Assembly: GCA_029050995.1 (NCBI GenBank)
Contig: JAIDLO010000169.1
Coordinates: forward strand, 1 to 41,315
Origin: Eubacterium sp.
GTDB lineage: Bacteria > Bacillota > Clostridia > Oscillospirales > Acutalibacteraceae
Reading direction: 5' to 3'
Length of the DNA stretch: 41,315 nucleotides
In this document: positions 1 through 7,900 of the stretch, piece after piece
Numbering within the stretch: position 1 is the stretch's first letter
Layout: each line of letters starts with the position of its first letter
The notes under the pieces: model-generated
The model's database searches: none
What the model saw: the letters and a program-made list of their open reading frames with translations, nothing else
Told to the model about the DNA's origin: nothing
Made by a program: the position numbers and the translations under genes

Positions 1-31
1 AAAACCCCCGCCCCCCTGCTTGCGGGGGTTT
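1..31. repeat. GC-rich perfect inverted repeat at the window edge
   Basis: Positions 3-11 (AACCCCCGC) and 22-30 (GCGGGGGTT) are exact inverted copies around a 10-base loop, flanked by A's before and T's after, like an intrinsic terminator. It lies where uvrA coding sequence should be, and the reading up to base ~50 does not match UvrA. It is probably not native here and is best read as foreign or misjoined sequence at a contig end. Confidence 0.6.
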
Positions 32-1454
32 AATTGCCCACACTCCGTCGGGTCTTGATTATCTTTCTCTTTCCCGTGAGGCTGCAACGCTTTCGGGCGG
101 CGAGGCACAGCGTATCCGCCTTGCAACGCAGATTGGCTCTTCTTTAACAGGTGTTCTGTATATTCTTGATGAACCGTCTATCGGTCTGCATCAAAGAGAT
201 AATGAAAAATTATTAGGAACTCTAAGGCATCTTCGTGATTTGGGCAATACACTGATTGTTGTTGAGCATGATGAGGACACAATGCGTGCTGCCGATTATG
301 TTGTTGATATCGGACCGGGCGCAGGTGTGCACGGCGGAGAGCTGATTGCAGCAGGCTCTGTTGAAGATATTATCCATTGTGAAAACTCAATTACAGGCCA
401 GTATTTAAGCGGTAAAAAGCAGATTCCCGTTCCCGATAAAAGAAGAAAAGGCAACGGCCATAAATTAACGGTTATGGGCGCTAAGGAAAACAACCTTAAA
501 AATATTAATGTTGATATTCCGCTTGGTCAGTTTGTTGCTGTAACAGGTGTTTCGGGCTCGGGTAAATCAAGCCTTGTCAATGAAATTATTTATAAGCACC
601 TTGCAAATGAATTAAACAAAGCAAAGAAGCGTCCGGGCGAGTTCAAGGTTATTAAGGGTACGGAATTCCTTGATAAGGTTATTGATATAGATCAGTCCCC
701 AATCGGCAGAACGCCTCGTTCAAACCCTGCAACCTATACGGGTGTGTTCAATGATATCCGTGATTTGTTTGCAGAAACCCCCGATGCAAAAATAAGAGGT
801 TATAAGTCAAACCGCTTTTCCTTTAATGTTAAAGGCGGCAGATGCGAAGCCTGCCAGGGCGATGGTATTGTTAAAATAGAAATGCATTTCCTTGCTGATA
901 TCTATGTTCCGTGTGATGTGTGCGGCGGTCAGCGCTATAATCGTGAAACGCTTGAAGTTAAGTTCAAGGGAAAAAGTATTTATGAAGTGCTTGAAATGAC
1001 GGTTGATGAGGGTCTTGAATTCTTCAAGCAGCAGCCTAAAATCTATCGTAAGCTGAAAACGCTTTCTGATGTTGGTCTGGGCTATATCAAAATCGGTCAG
1101 CCTGCAACAACGCTTTCTGGCGGCGAGGCACAGCGTGTAAAGCTTGCCACAGAGCTTATGAAGCGTTCAACAGGAAAAACCATTTATATCCTTGATGAGC
1201 CTACTACAGGGCTTCACACGGCTGATGTTCATAGGCTGATCAATGTCCTTAATGCACTTGTTGATAAGGGCAATACTGTGCTTGTTATTGAGCATAACCT
1301 TGATGTTATCAAAACAGCCGATTATATTATAGATTTAGGTCCTGAGGGCGGAAAAGGCGGCGGAACGGTTATCGCCAAGGGTACGCCCGAAGAGGTTGCT
1401 AAATCAAAGAAATCATACACTGCAAAATATTTAAAACCACTTTTAGAGAAATAA
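3..1454 (+). CDS. uvrA: Excinuclease ABC subunit A, C-terminal part (5' truncated by window edge)
   Basis: UvrA is the damage-sensing ATPase of nucleotide excision repair; it loads UvrB on distorted DNA in the cytoplasm. About half of the usual ~940 residues is present. In order: GLDYLSLSREAATLSGG, the ABC signature of the first ATPase half (nt ~51-140); its Walker B LDEPSIGLHQRDN (~166); second Walker A GVSGSGKSS (~547); a zinc finger CEAC...CDVC (~844-930); second signature TLSGGEAQRVKLA (~1110); Walker B LDEPTTGLH (~1190). The N-terminal Walker A, first zinc module and UvrB-binding region lie outside the window. The frame is open to base 3, but residues before GLDYL (nt <51) do not look like UvrA (see the edge hairpin). 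The TAA at 1452-1454 is one base from the hydE start, so the two may be co-transcribed. Confidence 0.95.
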   Translation, partial: NPRPPACGGLIAHTPSGLDYLSLSREAATLSGGEAQRIRLATQIGSSLTGVLYILDEPSIGLHQRDNEKLLGTLRHLRDLGNTLIVVEHDEDTMRAADYVVDIGPGAGVHGGELIAAGSVEDIIHCENSITGQYLSGKKQIPVPDKRRKGNGHKLTVMGAKENNLKNINVDIPLGQFVAVTGVSGSGKSSLVNEIIYKHLANELNKAKKRPGEFKVIKGTEFLDKVIDIDQSPIGRTPRSNPATYTGVFNDIRDLFAETPDAKIRGYKSNRFSFNVKGGRCEACQGDGIVKIEMHFLADIYVPCDVCGGQRYNRETLEVKFKGKSIYEVLEMTVDEGLEFFKQQPKIYRKLKTLSDVGLGYIKIGQPATTLSGGEAQRVKLATELMKRSTGKTIYILDEPTTGLHTADVHRLINVLNALVDKGNTVLVIEHNLDVIKTADYIIDLGPEGGKGGGTVIAKGTPEEVAKSKKSYTAKYLKPLLEK

Positions 1455-1455
1455 T

Positions 1456-2553
1456 ATGAAAGATATAATATTAAAACTTGAAGAAAACTATTTTTTAAGT
1501 GATGAAGAATTCAGGCTTCTTATTGAAGACGAAAGCGAAGAAATATTGAATTTTCTTAACAAAAGAGCTGAAGCTGTAAGAAAAAAAGTCTACGGCAATG
1601 CAGTTTATATAAGAGGTTTGATTGAATTTACAAATTATTGTAAAAACGATTGCTATTACTGCGGCATACGCAAAAGCAATAGTCAGGCTGAACGCTATCG
1701 CCTTACTGCCGAGCAGATTCTGGATTGCTGTGAAACTGGCTATGCTCTCGGCTTCCGCACCTTTGTTTTGCAGGGCGGCGAAGACGGCTTTTTTACAGAC
1801 GAAAAAATGGTTGAAATCATAAAACAAATAAAAAATGCCTATCCCGATTGTGCGCTTACACTTTCTATCGGAGAACGCTCTTATGACAGTTATAAGGCAT
1901 TTTTTGATGCAGGGGCAGATCGTTATTTATTGCGTCATGAAACGGCTGATTGTGCACATTACAGCCGCCTTCATCCAAGTAATTTGTCGCTCGAAAACAG
2001 GATGAAATGTCTTTATGATTTAAAGAAAATCGGCTTTCAAGTTGGCTGCGGTTTTATGGTCGGTTCGCCTTATCAAACAACAGAGAGTATAATTTCGGAT
2101 TTGAAATTTATCAAAGAATTAAGTCCCCATATGGTCGGTATCGGTCCTTTTGTTCCGCATAATGCAACGCCTTTTAAGAATTTTGAACAGGGCAGTTTGA
2201 ATCTGACTTTAAAGCTTTTAAGCATTATCAGATTAATGCTTCCCAATGTTCTCCTTCCTGCCACAACTGCGCTTGGTACAATAGATTCTATGGGCAGAGA
2301 AAAGGGAATTCTTGCAGGTGCAAATGTTGTTATGCCCAATCTTTCGCCAAGGGATGTGCGTAAAAAATATCTTCTTTATGATAATAAAATTTGCACAGGC
2401 GATGAAGCTGCTGAGTGTATTTTATGTATGAAAAACAGAATGAAAAGCATAGGATATGAGATTGTAACCAACAGGGGAGATCACAAAAAAAATATAACAA
2501 GGAGTAATATTGATTATGGCAGAAAATCTGAATCAAACACCGAATGCCAATAG
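1456..2553 (+). CDS. hydE: [FeFe]-hydrogenase maturation radical SAM enzyme HydE
   Basis: HydE is a radical SAM enzyme that helps build the dithiomethylamine-bridged diiron subcluster of the [FeFe]-hydrogenase H-cluster. At 365 residues it has normal family length. The SAM cluster motif CKNDCYYC (C62-x3-C66-x2-C69) sits in FTNYCKNDCYYCGIR. A C-terminal C-x7-C-x2-C (CTGDEAAECILC) matches the spacing of the second, non-essential cluster of HydE proteins. VQGGEDGF-like (LQGGEDGFFTD) and GCGFMVGSPYQT follow the family pattern. The start ATG is one base after the uvrA stop, with only a weak upstream SD, which suggests translational coupling. The 3' end overlaps the start of hydF by about 38 bp. 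Biotin synthase or PylB-like relatives are the alternatives, but adjacency to hydF settles it. Confidence 0.95.
   Translation: MKDIILKLEENYFLSDEEFRLLIEDESEEILNFLNKRAEAVRKKVYGNAVYIRGLIEFTNYCKNDCYYCGIRKSNSQAERYRLTAEQILDCCETGYALGFRTFVLQGGEDGFFTDEKMVEIIKQIKNAYPDCALTLSIGERSYDSYKAFFDAGADRYLLRHETADCAHYSRLHPSNLSLENRMKCLYDLKKIGFQVGCGFMVGSPYQTTESIISDLKFIKELSPHMVGIGPFVPHNATPFKNFEQGSLNLTLKLLSIIRLMLPNVLLPATTALGTIDSMGREKGILAGANVVMPNLSPRDVRKKYLLYDNKICTGDEAAECILCMKNRMKSIGYEIVTNRGDHKKNITRSNIDYGRKSESNTECQ
2499..2504 (+). promoter_or_regulatory. Ribosome binding site of hydF, inside hydE
   Basis: AAGGAG lies within the last codons of hydE. It is 5 bases before a TTG (2510) and 11 before ATG 2516. Either could start hydF; they are in frame and differ by two residues. 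Confidence 0.7.
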
Positions 2554-3721
2554 AGTTCATATCGCTTTTTTCGGCAAAAGAAATGCCGGAAAATCAAGCG
2601 TTGTAAATGCGGTTACAGGGCAGAATTTATCCATTGTTTCCGATGTCCTCGGAACAACTACGGATCCTGTTTCAAAGGCAATGGAGCTTTTGCCTGTCGG
2701 TCCTGTTGTGATTATTGATACACCCGGAATAGACGACAGCGGCGAAATAGGGGAGCTCAGAGTACAAAAAACAAAGCAAATTCTGAATAAAACCGATGTT
2801 GCTGTTCTTGTGGTTGATAGTGTAACGGGCAAATCGGATTGTGATGAAGAGCTGATTGCTCTATTCAAGGCAAAGGAAATTCCGTACATAGTTGTTTATA
2901 ATAAATTCGATTTAAAATGTATTGATAAGCTTACAGAAAATGAAATATCTGTCAGTGCAAAAACATGCGAAAATATCAATGCCTTAAAAGAAATAATTGC
3001 ACTTTTCGGAAATAAAGAAAAAATTACGAATTGTATAATTTGTGACAAGCTAAAAAAAGATGATATTGTTATCCTTGTAACCCCGATAGACGGCTCTGCA
3101 CCAAAGGGCAGAATGATTTTACCGCAGGTGCAGACGATAAGAGATATCCTTGATGCAGCTGCCGTTTGCGTAACCGTTCAGCCGGAACAGCTTTCATTTA
3201 CGCTTGATAATCTGAAAACGAAACCAAAGCTTGTTGTAACGGACAGTCAGGTATTCGGCAAGGTTAAGCAGCTTGTTCCCGATGATATTCCGTTAACCTC
3301 GTTTTCAATTCTCATGGCAAACTTCAAAGGTATTCTGAAAACAGCAGTCAAGGGTGCAGCAAGTATAGAAAAGCTGAAAAACGGCGATATTGTGCTGATT
3401 TCAGAGGGCTGTACGCATCACAGACAATGTGAAGATATAGGTACAGTTAAGCTTCCGAATTGGCTGGAACAGTACACAAATAAGGACTTTAAATTTGAAT
3501 TTACATCAGGCGGAGAATTTCCTGAGGATTTAAGTAAGTATGCACTTGTCATTCATTGCGGCGGCTGTATGCTCAATGAAAAGGAAATGCTGTATCGTCA
3601 GAAATCTGCTGAAACGCAAAACATTCCGTTTACAAATTACGGAACGGCAATCGCTTATATGAATGGAATTTTAAAGCGGAGTTTAGAAATTTTTCCCGAG
3701 ATACAAAACGAAATATTGTGA
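2516..3721 (+). CDS. hydF: [FeFe]-hydrogenase H-cluster maturation GTPase HydF
   Basis: HydF is the GTPase scaffold that carries the diiron precursor and delivers it to apo-hydrogenase. GTPase motifs are GKRNAGKSS (P-loop, near residue 20), TTDPV (G2), DTPGIDD (G3), NKFD (G4) and SAKT (G5). The C-terminal cluster-binding signature is present: C-T-H followed ~45 residues later by HCGGC. About 401 residues is the usual length. I chose ATG 2516 (MAENLNQ); TTG 2510 is in frame and better spaced from the SD AAGGAG. The gene overlaps hydE and ends just before a strong terminator. The third maturase, HydG, and the hydrogenase itself are not in the window, so the set is split in this genome. Confidence 0.96.
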   Translation: MAENLNQTPNANRVHIAFFGKRNAGKSSVVNAVTGQNLSIVSDVLGTTTDPVSKAMELLPVGPVVIIDTPGIDDSGEIGELRVQKTKQILNKTDVAVLVVDSVTGKSDCDEELIALFKAKEIPYIVVYNKFDLKCIDKLTENEISVSAKTCENINALKEIIALFGNKEKITNCIICDKLKKDDIVILVTPIDGSAPKGRMILPQVQTIRDILDAAAVCVTVQPEQLSFTLDNLKTKPKLVVTDSQVFGKVKQLVPDDIPLTSFSILMANFKGILKTAVKGAASIEKLKNGDIVLISEGCTHHRQCEDIGTVKLPNWLEQYTNKDFKFEFTSGGEFPEDLSKYALVIHCGGCMLNEKEMLYRQKSAETQNIPFTNYGTAIAYMNGILKRSLEIFPEIQNEIL

Positions 3722-3722
3722 T

Positions 3723-3760
3723 AAAAAAGGGCAATCTGAGAAATCAGATTGTCCTTTTTT
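3723..3760. terminator. Two-way intrinsic terminator between hydF and sigG
   Basis: Stem 3729-3739 pairs with 3744-3754 (one G-T pair) around a GAAA loop, with A's on the left and a TTTTTT run on the right. Because both sides have the A/T tracts it can end hydF transcription on + and sigG transcription on -. Confidence 0.92.
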
Positions 3761-3778
3761 ATTTTACAAATCGTATAT

Positions 3779-4549
3779 TTATTTGTGGCTTTTAATTCTC
3801 CTCAAAGCATTCTTTTCAAGCCTGCTTACCTGTGCCTGAGATATCCCAACCTCTTTTGCAACCTCCATCTGTGTTTTTCCCTGCATAAAGCGAAGGTACA
3901 TAATGTTTCGCTCTCGGTCGTCCAGATTTTTTATTTCATCTTTTATCATAATTTCGTCTATCCAGTCTGTGTCGCAATTGCTGTCGCCAACCTGATCCAT
4001 AACATAAATTGTGTCGCCTCCGTCACTGTAAACAGGCTCATAGAGCGAAACAGGGTCAACAATTGCTTCAAGCGCAAGTACAACATCGCTTTTTTTCATA
4101 TCAAGCTCCTTTGCAATTTCCTCAATAGTAGGCTCTTTTTGATTTTGATTTATCAATCGTTCTTTAACCTGCATAGCTTTATAAGCTGTATCTTTCATGG
4201 ATCTGGACACTCTTACCGGTGCACTGTCACGAAGAAATCTACGCACCTCGCCGATACACATGGGTACAGCGTAGGTTGAAAATTTCACATCTAAATCAAG
4301 GTTGAAGTTGTCAATCGCTTTTATAAGCCCGATAACACCAACCTGAAATAAATCATCCATGGATTCGCCTCTGTTCTGAAAACGCTGAATGACAGATAAA
4401 ACAAGTCTTAAATTGCAGTTTATAAGCTCTTCTCTTGCCTTTTTATCTCCGCTTCTGGCTTTGCGCAGAAGCTCCATTTTTTCTTTTTCTTTAAGCACTT
4501 TTATTTCGTTTGTGTTAATCCCACAAATTTCAACCTTATTGTGTACCAT
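3779..4549 (-). CDS. sigG: RNA polymerase sporulation sigma factor SigG
   Basis: This is the late forespore sigma factor of endospore formers; it directs transcription after engulfment. The 256 residues carry the SigG-typical opening MVHNKVEICGINT, region 2 (NLRLVLSVIQRF, DDLFQVGVIGLIKAIDNF, KFSTYAVPMCIGEVRRFLRD), region 3, and region 4.2 helix-turn-helix (GKTQMEVAKEVGISQAQVSRLE). It follows the B. subtilis SigG pattern closely, including DPVSLYEPVYSDGGDTIYVMDQ. I start at ATG 4549, not at the longer open frame from 4642, because the 31 extra residues have no counterpart in the family. The SD (GGTGG) is weak. In many clostridia sigG follows spoIIGA-sigE; here it stands alone, convergent with hydF and divergent from the giant surface-protein gene. 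Confidence 0.94.
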   Translation of the reverse strand: MVHNKVEICGINTNEIKVLKEKEKMELLRKARSGDKKAREELINCNLRLVLSVIQRFQNRGESMDDLFQVGVIGLIKAIDNFNLDLDVKFSTYAVPMCIGEVRRFLRDSAPVRVSRSMKDTAYKAMQVKERLINQNQKEPTIEEIAKELDMKKSDVVLALEAIVDPVSLYEPVYSDGGDTIYVMDQVGDSNCDTDWIDEIMIKDEIKNLDDRERNIMYLRFMQGKTQMEVAKEVGISQAQVSRLEKNALRRIKSHK

Positions 4550-4722
4550 ACATAACCACCATTCCCAAAAAAAATTATGTACGGAAATAGTATTGGCTGA
4601 AATATGCTTGTTTATAATTGGCTTTGTGGAAATTTTGAGCAAATCACGAACATTTTTTGTTATCGAGTTTTTAGCAAAGTAGCATTTTTTGGTGGTATTG
4701 CTTGTCGAATTCGTATTTCTAA

Positions 4723-4738
4723 GTCACAAATTTGTGAC
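4723..4738. promoter_or_regulatory. 16-bp perfect palindrome, candidate operator
   Basis: GTCACAAATTTGTGAC is its own reverse complement. It lies about 130 bases upstream of the giant gene start and about 175 upstream of sigG. Half-site GTCACA/TGTGAC is the reverse orientation of a CRP site, so I do not assign a regulator. A weak 6-bp hairpin followed by T's is an alternative reading. Confidence 0.45.
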
Positions 4739-4767
4739 ATTTTTTTTAATTTTTTTGTCATAAATGC

Positions 4768-4796
4768 TTGTATTATTATTTATAATATATTATTAT
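4768..4796 (+). promoter_or_regulatory. Candidate sigma-A promoter of the giant surface-protein gene
   Basis: TTGTAT (4768-4773) and TATTAT (4791-4796) are 17 bases apart. An upstream TTGTCA (4755-4760) with TATAAT (4781-4786) has a 20-base gap, which is too long. The stretch is so AT-rich that chance matches are expected, so the exact hexamers are uncertain. Confidence 0.35.
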
Positions 4797-4856
4797 ATAT
4801 ACTGTATATTTGTATCTTTCAACTAGATTGATGTAAAAAACCAATTTTCTCAATGC

Positions 4857-4864
4857 AGGAGGAG
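4857..4864 (+). promoter_or_regulatory. Strong ribosome binding site deciding the giant gene start
   Basis: AGGAGGAG ends 6 bases before ATG 4871. A longer in-frame start at 4853 would place this SD inside the coding sequence and put charged residues before the signal peptide, so 4871 is preferred. Confidence 0.85.
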
Positions 4865-4870
4865 AATATT

Positions 4871-4969
4871 ATGGGTAATTCGATAAGAAAACGAATTTTA
4901 GGGCTGTTTCTGGCGATTGTAACTTTTGTTACAGCGTTTATTCAGCCTGTTGGCTTCGTGGTTAATGCT
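4871..4969 (+). other. Signal peptide coding region of the giant protein
   Basis: MGNSIRKRILGLFLAIVTF begins with a basic n-region, followed by a hydrophobic core to about residue 31 and a likely cut after V-N-A (residue 33). No lipobox cysteine is present, so Sec export with signal peptidase I cleavage is expected. Confidence 0.88.
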
Positions 4970-7900
4970 GCTGATGGTATTACAGAAGCACCGCCGCTTA
5001 AGCTCTCTATGGAGTATAAGTCCGGCGGTAATGAAGCCGTGAACAAAGGCGAGTCCGATAAGGATGCGGGCCTGAATTTTGGCGGAACAGGAAACTATTC
5101 GTTAGTTGGTCGCGGAAAAGAAAAAGGTGTTATTGCCAATATCGCTATTGATATTGATGCAACAGAGGGTCAGGCTGAGGAAATTTATCTTGACCTTGAT
5201 CTTCCTTTCTTCTATTTTGATGAGGACGGCACTTTCCGGACAACTTACAAAAAAAGCGAAGTTCCTGCTGCATATCTTGACGAAAACGGCGAGCCTATTA
5301 TGGCTATTGTTTGTGAAATTGCAAATCCTGAATCTATAACTTCGTGGGATGTTAAATACGAAGAACAGCTTACAGGTAATGTTCACTTGCAGTCAAGAAG
5401 CCTTTCTGTAAGATCCGGTAACCAGATTAATTTACTTGTTCATTTCTACTACAAAGGTTATGTTCCTGAGAATACATCGGGTACAATAAAACTTGGCGGC
5501 GGATATGATAATTATCTTGATAAAAACAAAAAGGAATATGGTCCATGGTCTGTTCATCCCCAGAATGTAAAGGCTCCTGAGGCTCTATATACACTTGTTT
5601 GTTCAAACCTTCAATGGGAAGCAAGTGTTGAAGCTGTTGAGCCAAGAAACGCTTTGTGGGATAAGTATAACTACCTCGTTTATAAAGTAAAGATTGAGAA
5701 CACCTCTGAAGATGCAGGAAGCTTTTACTATAAACAGACATATCGTTTTGCACTTCCTAACCAAGGTGACAGTAATGCTGAAGGCCTTTACTTTGAAGAT
5801 GCAATGAAATGGATTTACAATGCAGACGGAGATCCGATTCAGAATGATCAATTCTATGCTGATAAGGATAGAGAACACGACTTTGTAGGTGTGCCTGGCA
5901 AAGGCGGCGTTATGATCTATGATGTAACAAATATCTCTCAGTCTACATTGGATGAATGGGATCTTATCTCTTTCGATAATGCTGTTGATGATTCCGGTAA
6001 TACGCTGGAGCCTATGTCCTATAAGTTTACACAGGATGCCAGTGTAATTTTTGGTTATGAAGGAAATGTTTATGGCAGCAAGGACAGAGAAAATATTACT
6101 GATCCAGACGCGTTGGATACCTCATATAAAGAATTCTATGTTGCAATTCCAATGAAAACAGATATCAGAAATCATCATGATCCTGCTCGAATTCCTGCAG
6201 ATATATATTATACAATCAAATTTGGTAACAACTACGACTGGACCAAAGTTGATCGTTCTAATGTGTGCAATGGTTTTGCGGAAATTGAAAATCGTTTTAC
6301 TCACTCTAAATATGTTCTTGATGATAATGGTAAAAAGGTTCAGAATAAATATGTTGCCATTGGCGATGATGCTGATTATTATCTTGGTAACTTTGCAAAT
6401 AAGGGCGAAGATATTTATGTAAATGGCGTATTAACAGAGCAGCTAAATAATGTTCCTGCTTTTAATGCAGCTGCTGTTGATACACATAATAAAGATTTAG
6501 ATTTACAAAGAATTTCTATTCTTTTCAATTATGGTGTACCTTTCGCTTATCAAGCTCGTGAACCACAGCTTACTGATTGGTTTAAAGAAACAGGTACAGT
6601 CGAATTCGGTTTCTACACTATAGATACTGCTAAAAGTACGCCTGAAAAGACTGTTTATGTTTTAGATCCTGAAACAAAAAAACCGGTTATTACATATGTT
6701 CCTCTTGGTACAATGGTACCAGATGCTAGTTTAACAACCAGTACTGTTAAAGCATGGTCACTTGAAATCGGGAATTTACTTAAAGATTATGAGAGTGGTA
6801 ACAATAGCGTTTATGCAAGTACTTTTAAAGTAAAATTCAAGGAAAGAATAGATCCTAACGAAGAATTTGATGGCGTTATTCAGGTACATGGTGTTGTGAA
6901 TAAGCCTATTGAGTTTAAAAATGATCTTGAAACTGAATATGAAACTTGGTTCTGGCTTAATAAATCAGCTGTTAATGATGAAGAAGGCTATCTTAAAACG
7001 CCTCATAAGGTAGGACCCGTTTCTGCTTCGGTTACTGCAACAAGACCTATTCCTGGTTTAATCGTTGATGCCTATAAACCTCTTAGTGATGGTACAATTG
7101 AATATAAAAATTCTGAAACTGTTCCGGACCAGGAGGGCGGAGTTGGTTTCCGCTATAAGCCTTACAATACAGGTATATCAAGAGTTGTACCGGGTATCTT
7201 AAAGTCAGGTACACTTGCAAGTAAGAAAACTATATCTGGCGGAACATCTATATCTGAAGGTCTTCTTGCTGATAAAATTATTCTTTCAAAAAAATTAGTA
7301 GAAGATATATCAACTGTTGAAAAAATCGATCTTTATACAACAGACAATTTAAAAACTCCGATTACTGTTACACCGGATAAGTTCAAAACAGATGATGACG
7401 GAAACTATTATATAGACCGTACTGAATGGAACGGCAAGGAGCTTGCTAATTTTGAAATCACTTTCAAAAAGTTTGATAAAAAAGTTGAAGCAGATAATGA
7501 TATTTTCGTTTTAGTTGAAGGCAGTCCGAATGTTCCGGGTAGCACAATTAAAGTAAATTCTGTTTTTACAACAGATTATGAAGATAAAGATCTGAATGTT
7601 AAGGCGGATGCTTCTGCTTCATTGGTTGATGCGCCAACCGTTCCAAGAGTTGATGCGCAGGCTATTTATTCAGCAAATGGAACAACAAGTCGTCAGGATA
7701 CTCTTGAAGTACCGCTTGATGTACCGGGTGTTGGCTTTACTTATTTGCTTTCAAATGATAGTATTTCCAAAATTAAGCCGGGTGTATTTTCATCAGGCAC
7801 ACTCGCAAGCGACAGATCAGGAAATGCTGAAGGACTTATTGCTGATAGAATTATCCTTTCAAAGAAATTAGTAGAAGATATTTCCAATATCGAATCTGTT

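Larger units (their letters stand above)
4550..4870. other. Gene-free divergent region between sigG and the giant gene
   Basis: These 321 bases hold no credible gene; small open frames here lack coding character and ribosome sites. The part next to sigG would carry its promoter, but I found no well-spaced SigF/SigG-type pair. The middle has a 16-bp palindrome (4723-4738) followed by T-rich runs. The part from about 4755 on is extremely AT-rich with several TATAAT-like hexamers, then a leader of roughly 65 bases and a strong SD before ATG 4871. Confidence 0.7.

Noticed and set aside
3749..4279. 176-residue frame on the + strand
   Set aside because: It lies antisense to sigG, which has clear sigma-factor domains; its translation is Cys/Phe-rich with no recognisable pattern or ribosome site.
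4578..4607. Possible SigF/SigG-type promoter for sigG on the - strand (GCATA ... CATAATT)
   Set aside because: The hexamers are about 23 bases apart, too far for the usual 15-18, so I do not call it.
4550..4642. 31-residue N-terminal extension of SigG
   Set aside because: The residues resemble no SigG, and MVHNKVEICG is the family start.
4604..4831. 75-residue frame on the + strand in the divergent region
   Set aside because: AT-rich, Ile/Phe/Cys-rich translation without a ribosome site; it covers the promoter-like region.
4853..4870. Upstream in-frame start of the giant gene (adds MQEENI)
   Set aside because: It would place the strong SD AGGAGGAG inside the coding sequence and leave no SD before itself.
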